In this document: piece after piece, positions 57,262 through 64,000 of the stretch
Layout of the letters: every line of letters starts with the position of its first letter
Numbering within the stretch: the stretch's first letter is position 1
Made by a program: the position numbers and the translations under genes
The notes under the pieces: generated by a model
Database searches by the model: none
What the model was told of the DNA's origin: nothing
The model's input: the letters and a program-made list of their open reading frames with translations, nothing else
Assembly (NCBI RefSeq): GCF_000828715.1
Contig: NZ_AP014583.1
Coordinates: 990,001 to 1,054,000 of the forward strand
Direction of reading: 5' to 3'
Length of the DNA: 64,000 bases
From: Winogradskyella sp. PG-2
GTDB lineage: Bacteria; Bacteroidota; Bacteroidia; Flavobacteriales; Flavobacteriaceae

Positions 57262-60120
57262 ATGCCAGACCAAAAAAGACTTTTCCTTGTTGATGCTTAC
57301 GCACTTATTTTTCGTGGGTATTACGCTTTTATAAAAAACCCAAGAATTAACTCAAAAGGTGAAGATACCTCAGCCATTATGGGTTTTATGAACTCGTTAT
57401 TAGATGTGATTAAACGTGAACGACCAGATCATTTAGCGGTTTGTTTTGATAAAGGAGGAAGTGCAGACCGTGTAGAAATGTACCAAGAGTACAAAGCCAA
57501 CAGAGACGAAACTCCAGAAGGTATAAAAACAGCAGTGCCTTATATCTATGAGATTTTAAAAGCCATGCACATTCCAATCATGGTTAAAGAAGGTTATGAA
57601 GCCGATGATGTTATTGGTACACTTGCTAAAAAGGCAGAAAAAGAAGGTTACCAAACCTTTATGGTCACTCCAGATAAGGATTTTGCACAGCTCGTTTCTG
57701 AGAATATCTTTATGTACCGACCAATGTTTGGAGGTGGTTACGAAACTTGGGGAATTCCAGAAGTACAGAAAAAGTTTGAAGTTACAGATCCTTTACAAGT
57801 CATAGATTATTTAGGAATGATGGGTGATGCCTCAGATAATATTCCTGGATTGCCTGGAGTTGGACCAAAAACAGCAAAAAAGTTTTTGGCGGCTTACGGA
57901 AGTATGGAAGGTTTATTGGCCAATACACACGAGCTTAAAGGCAAAATGAAAGAGAAAGTTGAAGCTAATGGAGAACTTGGATTACTATCTAAGAAACTAG
58001 CAACCATTATGCTCGATGTTCCTGTGGACTTCGATGCTAAGGATTTTGAAATGTCAAAGCCAGATGTGCCTAAAGTCACTGAAATTTTTCAACAATTAGA
58101 GTTTAGACGTCTTATTGATAATTTCAATAAAACCTTTTCTGCAAATGCAGCTTCTGTAACTGCAACTGCAACTCCATCAGCAGATAAAAAAGAAGCACCT
58201 AAAACCACGCCAAAAGAAGAACAATCTGCAGGAGCAGGTCAATTTTCATTATTTGGTGGTGCAGAACCATCTACTGGAGATACTGAAACACCTTCAGTAT
58301 CTTCGAGAAAAACAATCGAAACCAATTCGCATTTCTATCAGAGTATTGCTCCTGGTATGGCAACCAAATTGTTTGTTAAGAATTTAATGAGCCAAACGGC
58401 TGTGTGTTTTGATACGGAAACGACAGGTTTAAATCCACTGACTGCCGAGTTAGTAGGTATCGCATTTTCATGGGAAGTTGGTAAAGGTTTTTATGTGCCT
58501 TTTCCTGAAGACAAAAACGAGGCTCAAAATTTAATTGAAGAACTACGTACCTTTTTTGAAAATGAAAACATCGAAAAAATTGGACAGAACCTGAAATACG
58601 ATATTAAGGTATTAGCTAAATATAATATTGAAGTAAAAGGCAAATTGTTTGATACCATGCTAGCGCACTACCTCATTAATCCTGATATGCGTCATAATAT
58701 GGATGTGCTTGCAGAAACATATTTGAATTATACACCTATATCAATTACAGAATTGATTGGTAAAAAAGGAAAAAATCAACGCTCCATGCGAGATGTCCCT
58801 TTAGAAAAACAAACCGAATATGCTGTTGAGGACGCTGATATTACACTTCAATTGAAGGAACATTTTGAAAAAGAATTAGGTGAAGCGAACACACAAAAAT
58901 TATTTGATGATATTGAATTGCCTCTGCTTCGTGTGCTAGCCGCTATGGAATTAGAAGGTGTCAACTTAGATAAAGCCTTTTTAAATTCTTTATCCAAAGA
59001 TTTAACTAATGATATCGCTAAACTTGAAAAAAATATTTATGAGGCTGCTGGTGAAGCATTCAATATCGCCTCCCCAAAACAACTAGGCCTCATTTTATTT
59101 GAAAAACTAAAATTAGTCGACAAACCTAAAAAAACCAAAACCGGACAATATAAAACAGGAGAGGATATTTTATCCTACCTCGCTAAAGACCATGAGATTA
59201 TTAAACAAGTTTTAGACTACAGAGGCTTGGCAAAACTAAAAAGCACCTATGTTGATGCCTTACCATTACAGGTTGAAGAAAGTACAGGTCGTGTGCATAC
59301 CGATTATATGCAAACCGTTGCAGCAACAGGCCGCTTAAGCAGTAATAACCCAAACTTACAGAATATTCCTATTCGCACAGAACGAGGCCGTCAAGTGCGG
59401 AAAGCATTTGTACCACGCAATGATGAGTACACCTTACTCGCTGCAGATTATTCGCAAATAGAACTGCGTATTATCGCCGCTTTAAGTAAAGAAGAAACCA
59501 TGATTCAGGCTTTTAAAAACGGGGAAGATATTCATGCCTCAACGGCTTCAAAGGTATTTGACGTGCCTATTTCGGAGGTCACTAGAGCGCAACGTAGCCA
59601 TGCCAAAACGGTCAACTTTGGTATTATTTATGGCGTATCTGCCTTTGGCCTTAGTAACCAAACCGATTTATCTCGTGGTGAAGCTAAAGATTTGATTGAC
59701 ACCTACTATGAGACTTACCCAAAGTTAAAAGCCTATATGAGCACTCAAGTTGATTTTGCAAGAGATCACGGTTATGTACAAACGGTATTGGGCCGTCGTC
59801 GTTATTTAAAGGATATTGATTCTCGTAATGCCATGGTGCGAAGTGGTGCCGAACGCAATGCGGTCAATGCGCCTATTCAAGGAAGCGCCGCAGATATTAT
59901 TAAAATTGCGATGATTAATATTTATAATAAGTTAACCCTCGGAAATTATAAAACAAAAATGCTACTGCAAGTGCATGATGAATTGGTCTTTGATGTCTAC
60001 AAACCAGAACTCGAAGCAATGAAAACCATGATAAAAACAGAAATGGAACAGGCATTTACAATGGATGTGCCCTTAGATGTTGAACTCGATATTGGTGACA
60101 ATTGGCTGGAGGCGCATTAA
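57262..60120 (+). CDS. polA: DNA polymerase I
   Basis: 952 residues, all three domains. 5'-3' exonuclease (about 1-290: VDAYALIFRGYYAF, CFDKGG, YEADDVIGTLAKKAE, SDNIPGLPGVGPKTAKKFL). A Pro/Thr/Ala-rich linker (about 295-345) leads to a 3'-5' exonuclease with intact metal motif CFDTETTGLNPLTAE and IGQNLKYDIKVLA, so proofreading should be active. Polymerase domain with motif A AADYSQIELRIIAALS, motif B RSHAKTVNFGIIYGVS and motif C LLQVHDELVFDVY. It fills gaps in repair and removes Okazaki primers. The stop overlaps the convergent CHAT gene by 4 bp with no terminator between. Confidence 0.98.
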   Translation: MPDQKRLFLVDAYALIFRGYYAFIKNPRINSKGEDTSAIMGFMNSLLDVIKRERPDHLAVCFDKGGSADRVEMYQEYKANRDETPEGIKTAVPYIYEILKAMHIPIMVKEGYEADDVIGTLAKKAEKEGYQTFMVTPDKDFAQLVSENIFMYRPMFGGGYETWGIPEVQKKFEVTDPLQVIDYLGMMGDASDNIPGLPGVGPKTAKKFLAAYGSMEGLLANTHELKGKMKEKVEANGELGLLSKKLATIMLDVPVDFDAKDFEMSKPDVPKVTEIFQQLEFRRLIDNFNKTFSANAASVTATATPSADKKEAPKTTPKEEQSAGAGQFSLFGGAEPSTGDTETPSVSSRKTIETNSHFYQSIAPGMATKLFVKNLMSQTAVCFDTETTGLNPLTAELVGIAFSWEVGKGFYVPFPEDKNEAQNLIEELRTFFENENIEKIGQNLKYDIKVLAKYNIEVKGKLFDTMLAHYLINPDMRHNMDVLAETYLNYTPISITELIGKKGKNQRSMRDVPLEKQTEYAVEDADITLQLKEHFEKELGEANTQKLFDDIELPLLRVLAAMELEGVNLDKAFLNSLSKDLTNDIAKLEKNIYEAAGEAFNIASPKQLGLILFEKLKLVDKPKKTKTGQYKTGEDILSYLAKDHEIIKQVLDYRGLAKLKSTYVDALPLQVEESTGRVHTDYMQTVAATGRLSSNNPNLQNIPIRTERGRQVRKAFVPRNDEYTLLAADYSQIELRIIAALSKEETMIQAFKNGEDIHASTASKVFDVPISEVTRAQRSHAKTVNFGIIYGVSAFGLSNQTDLSRGEAKDLIDTYYETYPKLKAYMSTQVDFARDHGYVQTVLGRRRYLKDIDSRNAMVRSGAERNAVNAPIQGSAADIIKIAMINIYNKLTLGNYKTKMLLQVHDELVFDVYKPELEAMKTMIKTEMEQAFTMDVPLDVELDIGDNWLEAH

Positions 60121-62930
60121 CTATAAATTGTCGTTTTTGCTCGGATTCTACTTCGCCTCCAAAACCAAAACGCATATAGTAATACTGCGACACCTATTGA
60201 AAGCCAAATAAAGGAATAATTTGGTTCTGTAATGGGATCATTAACGCCATAAAGTACAAAACCTGCCCAATAATAAGGCTCCGCTAATTTTGTGTTTCGA
60301 TTGGCATCTATATAAGCAAGTTTTGCATTTTTAAGTGCTAGTGATTTAGTTTGACCTTTTTCTAAATTCTCATAGAAAAAAACCATTATTTCTTTAGTTG
60401 GAAGATCTGGCACTTCCCATAGACTAGCAACAGTTGCTGGCACACCTGCAAAGGTAAAGGCACGTTGAAAAGATTCTATCTTAACATCTTCATTTTCTTT
60501 TCCTACACCAGTATTACATGCGCTTAAGACTGCTAAATCTGCATTGAGGCTTAAACCATATATTTCCTCAAGATATAAGTTGCTTTTATCGCTTTTACTG
60601 ATATTAAATAATAATTGACTTAATCCTGGCTCTTCATTATTAACCTCTGCATGCATGGCCATATGAAGTAATCTGGCATCTTTGGCTGTTTCTAAAAATT
60701 CTTTTTTACCTGTTGATGATGCTTTGTAAATTGTAGAAGGAAATACAGTTGAAATAGCTTCTGCTTCATTTTGAGCCCCAATTAATGCCATTGGTGCACT
60801 TCTTGTTGCTGAAGCGATGGCCTTCCCTCCATAATCTGGTACATATATAGCTAAAACTTCTTCTATATTAGTTTCAGGCAATTCAGGATGAATAAAACCT
60901 AAACTTGAGGTGTAACTTACACGGTAATTATTAATTAGAAATGTATTATCCTGCTTTAAAATTTCAAATGGAAGACGTCTTAAGAGACCATCTGGATTTA
61001 CTATAAGGTGCTCAATACTTGAACTCAAATCTGGAATTAAAATTGTTGCTAATTTTTTTGAAACACTATCGTCATACTGTTTTTGTTTTACCTGATTAAT
61101 AACTGTAGTTATTAAATTCTTTTCAAGTTCACCAAAGGGTTTCAAAACGACATCAAAATCTGTTTTACTAATTTTAAAAATTGCAATTTCATCTTTTAAA
61201 ACTATATATTTTAAAACTACATCATTAGGGTTTAGTTGCGCTTGTAATTCGGTTAGATCAAATTTTTTCTTTGTAAATAAATTTAGATTTGGGTATATCT
61301 TTTCAGAATAAACATCTGTATTTTCTATCAATGTATTTAAAGAATCTTGGCTGGAAATATTATTTTCAGATTTTGCGTAAGCCATAGCTGTTCTTAGATT
61401 CAATTTACGCTGCTGTAATGAGTCTAATTGCTGCAAACTATTAGCATGTCTGTTTTGGTTAAATCGTTTCCAACTTAATTGATTCTTTATAATTTCTGAA
61501 CGATTAATAAGTTCTTGCTCATTAAAATTATTGAGCCCATAACCTTGAGCTTTCATCCTTAAAATACCTTGAATGATCTCTTTCAATAATTCATTATCTT
61601 TTTTATTAAATTTTGAACGATCATAACTATTCTCAAACTGAATAAATGCCATATAATATAACTGTGAAATTTTATATTTCACTTCTTTATCACTACCAAA
61701 ATAGTTATTGAGTTTCTCTGCAATACGAAGAAAAAGCTTGGTTCTATTAAAAGATTGATTAGGCTTAAAATTGCTATAATCTTTAGCTAAAGCTGAATCC
61801 CCTGTATGCGTGGACTTAATCGCGTTATAAAACGTATTGAGTGCACTATTTTTTTGCTTCATCTTGGCCTCTATGAGGCCTTTTTGCGCCAAAAAGAAAG
61901 GTCTACGACCATCTCGTTCAGACATTTTAAGTAGTAATTTATTAATTAAAACTTTTGCTTCATTTAATCGATTTGCCAATGCTAAAACTTTACACTTATT
62001 GTATTTAAATTGTAATTCATTACCAGCATACCCTTTGTCTTCCGCATAATAAAGTGACTTGTTTATGTAGAAAAGTGCTTTATCAGTATCAACTTTTGTT
62101 AATTCATTCTCGTGTTTTCTTGTAGCATACCAATCACCAATAAGGTTTAATGATGCTGTGTAATATATACTCTCATACTTAATATTAAATGTTGTTTTTG
62201 AATGTAACTCTTCAAGTTCATTCATGTAACCGATTACTGTTAAACTGTCTGCTAGTTTAGAGAATGCATATAGCTTTTTATAAGGAAACATAACCTCGTA
62301 TCTATCGTAAATACCATCTGCATCTGCACGTGACTCATGTATAGCATCTTTGTTGGCGTAGTAAATTCGTTCTGCAAGTCTAATGTAGCGCTGTGCTTCT
62401 TCTAAATCACCATTATCTGCTGCACTTTGCGATAAATAATTATATGCTCCAACACTAAAATCACCATTTATATTTTCTAACTTTTCTAGTTCTCTTACTG
62501 AATTTTGCATGCTCTTAAAACTCCTTCTAAAGAATTTTAACCCATCTTCTACATATGCTTTTCTATAATATAGAACGCCTTTTAATTCTATATCTTCTTG
62601 TGAATTTGTACAAAACTTGATACCAGACTCAATACTTTTTAAACTTTCAAATAAGAAACCTGAATTGGTTTGTGCTTCATATTGATAATTATAAAGTAAT
62701 GCAATTTTTGAACTGTCTTGAACTTTTGATTCAATGATATTTGGAAGTTCATTTTTGCAAAGTTTAAGTAAATCATCATACTTTTTCTGATTCCAGAGTT
62801 TTTCAGCTTTCTTTACTATTGGCGAATTAATGGAGTCCTTTTGTTGAGAACTGACACTTTGTGCGGATATTAATATGATATTACTAACAATACATATAAA
62901 TGCGTGGTTAAGCTTACAATTAAATAGCAA
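60117..62930 (-). CDS. TPR-CHAT membrane-anchored caspase-like protein
   Basis: 937 residues. Signal peptide near the N-terminus (FICIVSNIILISAQSVSS), TPR-like helical repeats for about 30-560, a coiled region (~480-520) and a CHAT domain (about 620-890). It carries both catalytic residues: His in LLHMAMHAEVN (about 760) and Cys in AVLSACNTGVGKE (about 805), plus the ATVASLWEVPD and AEPYYWAGFVLYG strands. A C-terminal membrane helix (FIWLSIGVAVLLYAFWFW) and a basic tail follow. CHAT proteases include separase-like and gasdermin-linked bacterial effectors. Secreted TPR-CHAT proteins are common in Bacteroidota and their substrates are mostly unknown. Confidence 0.88.
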   Translation of the reverse strand: MLFNCKLNHAFICIVSNIILISAQSVSSQQKDSINSPIVKKAEKLWNQKKYDDLLKLCKNELPNIIESKVQDSSKIALLYNYQYEAQTNSGFLFESLKSIESGIKFCTNSQEDIELKGVLYYRKAYVEDGLKFFRRSFKSMQNSVRELEKLENINGDFSVGAYNYLSQSAADNGDLEEAQRYIRLAERIYYANKDAIHESRADADGIYDRYEVMFPYKKLYAFSKLADSLTVIGYMNELEELHSKTTFNIKYESIYYTASLNLIGDWYATRKHENELTKVDTDKALFYINKSLYYAEDKGYAGNELQFKYNKCKVLALANRLNEAKVLINKLLLKMSERDGRRPFFLAQKGLIEAKMKQKNSALNTFYNAIKSTHTGDSALAKDYSNFKPNQSFNRTKLFLRIAEKLNNYFGSDKEVKYKISQLYYMAFIQFENSYDRSKFNKKDNELLKEIIQGILRMKAQGYGLNNFNEQELINRSEIIKNQLSWKRFNQNRHANSLQQLDSLQQRKLNLRTAMAYAKSENNISSQDSLNTLIENTDVYSEKIYPNLNLFTKKKFDLTELQAQLNPNDVVLKYIVLKDEIAIFKISKTDFDVVLKPFGELEKNLITTVINQVKQKQYDDSVSKKLATILIPDLSSSIEHLIVNPDGLLRRLPFEILKQDNTFLINNYRVSYTSSLGFIHPELPETNIEEVLAIYVPDYGGKAIASATRSAPMALIGAQNEAEAISTVFPSTIYKASSTGKKEFLETAKDARLLHMAMHAEVNNEEPGLSQLLFNISKSDKSNLYLEEIYGLSLNADLAVLSACNTGVGKENEDVKIESFQRAFTFAGVPATVASLWEVPDLPTKEIMVFFYENLEKGQTKSLALKNAKLAYIDANRNTKLAEPYYWAGFVLYGVNDPITEPNYSFIWLSIGVAVLLYAFWFWRRSRIRAKTTIYS

Positions 62931-62995
62931 TTAAAGATGGTTTTAAATTGGTTAAGTATTTAAAGATAAACTAATAAATCAATATAAATTTAAAA

Positions 62996-63892
62996 TTATC
63001 TATTATCATAAAACGTTTTAAAATTTGTATCAATGGTTATGCTAATATCTTCTACTCTAAAAACTTTATGATTTGGAAATAAACCTGTCTCTACTTTTTC
63101 GCAGGGTTTTGATTTATCATTAGCTCTTGCTACGTCTGTACATTCAACAAAATGAGTTCCTTTAAAGTAGGCTCGTAATCGTTTTGAATTAAATTCAATA
63201 ATATGCAAAGTACCTTTATAAGGTATACTCTCAGTATTACCTGCTGAATCCCCAAATAATATATTATAGGTAGATCTATTCTCTTTAAATTCCTCAGTTT
63301 CTTGATTCATAATAACACTATTCTCCAATGTATTTAGCATTGGTTGAGTTAAGGCTTCAATCTTTTTCATGGCTTCATCCGGAGACAATTTGCCTTCTTG
63401 CATTAATTTAGATATTTTTTTAACCTCTTCTTCAACTGATTTCTTATCGGACTTTAGACCACTAATATCTGTTTTAGATACCGCTGAATTCATTTTGTTT
63501 ACCTCTTCTTCATTAAATTCATTTTCTAGCATACTTTCTTTTACATATGAAACATTAATAGATACACTATCTTCTTCTGCTATAGGAAATTTAAATCTTC
63601 TTTTGAAATCTACAGAAAGCGATAAATACAATGGCCTTGGTGCATCTTTAGGGTTATAGGTTTTGCCCTGTCGCTGTAATTCGCTAATTTTTTTTGCCCA
63701 ATCCCCATTAGGACTCATGTCAATTTCTGAAATAGTAAAACTTAGAGTTTCGCCACTATTACCAATCTGAGTTTCTATAACTTCTGCTGGCTTAAAGGTT
63801 TTTCCGTTGTAGGTTACGTTTTGTTGAGCACTCAGCATCATTAAAGTACTAAATAATACTATTGCAAAGAATGTGACTTTAGAATTTCTCAT
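62996..63892 (-). CDS. Secreted protein of unknown function
   Basis: 298 residues. Signal peptide (VTFFAIVLFSTLMMLSAQ), then a beta-rich N-terminal domain (NVTYNGKTFKPAEVIETQIG), a charged helical middle with KKSVEEEVKKISKLMQEGKL, and a C-terminal part with two cysteines (HFVECTDVARANDKSKPCEK), possibly a disulfide loop. No family recognised. It lies 65 bp upstream of the CHAT gene and 10 bp after another minus-strand gene, so the three may be one operon. It could be a partner of the CHAT protein, which is inference only. Confidence 0.7.
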   Translation of the reverse strand: MRNSKVTFFAIVLFSTLMMLSAQQNVTYNGKTFKPAEVIETQIGNSGETLSFTISEIDMSPNGDWAKKISELQRQGKTYNPKDAPRPLYLSLSVDFKRRFKFPIAEEDSVSINVSYVKESMLENEFNEEEVNKMNSAVSKTDISGLKSDKKSVEEEVKKISKLMQEGKLSPDEAMKKIEALTQPMLNTLENSVIMNQETEEFKENRSTYNILFGDSAGNTESIPYKGTLHIIEFNSKRLRAYFKGTHFVECTDVARANDKSKPCEKVETGLFPNHKVFRVEDISITIDTNFKTFYDNR

Positions 63893-63902
63893 CTGGTTTT
63901 AT

Positions 63903-64000
63903 TTAGAATAAATTAGTGTTTTTTGCAATGCTAATAGCAACATTCTTAACATCTGCTTCATTATCGATTTTATTTTTTGCTTTCATTTTTGGAGGCACAG
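63903..64000 (-). CDS. 3' end of a gene that continues past the window
   Basis: A frame open from the window edge ends at TAA 63905-63903, encoding about 31 C-terminal residues (KNKIDNEADVKNVAISIAKN, then TNLF). Too short to identify. Its stop lies 10 bp before the start of the next minus-strand gene, so they are probably co-transcribed. Confidence 0.5.
   Translation of the reverse strand, partial: VPPKMKAKNKIDNEADVKNVAISIAKNTNLF

Noticed and set aside
1-64000. CRISPR arrays, insertion sequences, rRNA genes and replication origin
   Set aside because: No regular spacer-repeat pattern, transposase, rRNA sequence or DnaA-box cluster was seen.

Overview
The window looks like a low-GC chromosome segment from a marine-type Flavobacteriaceae bacterium (Bacteroidota). 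Evidence seen in the sequence: an alternative complex III (act) operon feeding cytochrome oxidase, Bacteroidota-type promoters (-7 TAnnTTTG with -33 TTTG), weak ribosome binding sites, many lipoprotein signals, a hybrid two-component system (HTCS), a GH92/GH20/GH2 glycan cluster, and YadA-like/S74 fibre proteins. No insertion sequence, CRISPR array, rRNA or complete prophage is visible.

Layout. 1-9.5 kb (minus): the 5' part of coxB, then actF, actE, actD, actC, actB and actA, read from one promoter near 9.5 kb. 9.6-11 kb: a SPOR-domain protein and a fucosyltransferase-like protein. 11-15.7 kb (minus): rimP-nusA-infB with a strong promoter and a terminator-like hairpin in the leader. 15.7-22.5 kb: universal stress protein, tRNA-Gln(UUG), a large DUF2723 membrane protein with a CE4 deacetylase, a cysteine-less thioredoxin fold protein and a membrane metallophosphoesterase. 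22.6-36.3 kb: a cluster fitted to break down N-linked glycans: beta-mannosidase, CutC, beta-hexosaminidase, a LruC-domain lipoprotein, GH92 alpha-mannosidase, a FucP-like sugar permease and glycosylasparaginase, with no SusC/SusD pair.

36.3-41.7 kb: a decaying regulatory/surface-fibre cassette. A sensor kinase (in-frame TGA), a LytTR response regulator (frameshift) and an S74/YadA-type fibre gene (TAG and TGA) are all broken. Two matching promoters carry paired TTCACTAAA direct repeats 21 bp apart, and terminators with an invariant GTAGGG loop separate the units. 41.7-49 kb: aldehyde dehydrogenase, a small secreted protein, and a cyanophycin set (cphA, cphB, iaaA, GNAT). 49.2-57.2 kb: an intact HTCS followed by an intact fibre-like protein with a C1q/TNF-like end and a cupin. 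This unit shares promoter and terminator motifs with the decaying cassette. 57.3-64 kb: polA, then a minus-strand TPR-CHAT protease-like protein and two genes of unknown function.

The strongest candidate for something undescribed is the pair of regulator-plus-fibre modules (36.3-41.7 and 49.2-57.2 kb). They are tied together by a shared -7/TGCTATTAAT promoter element and by GTAGGG-loop terminators. One module is intact and one is in decay, and the decayed one leaves a promoter that now runs straight into a terminator.
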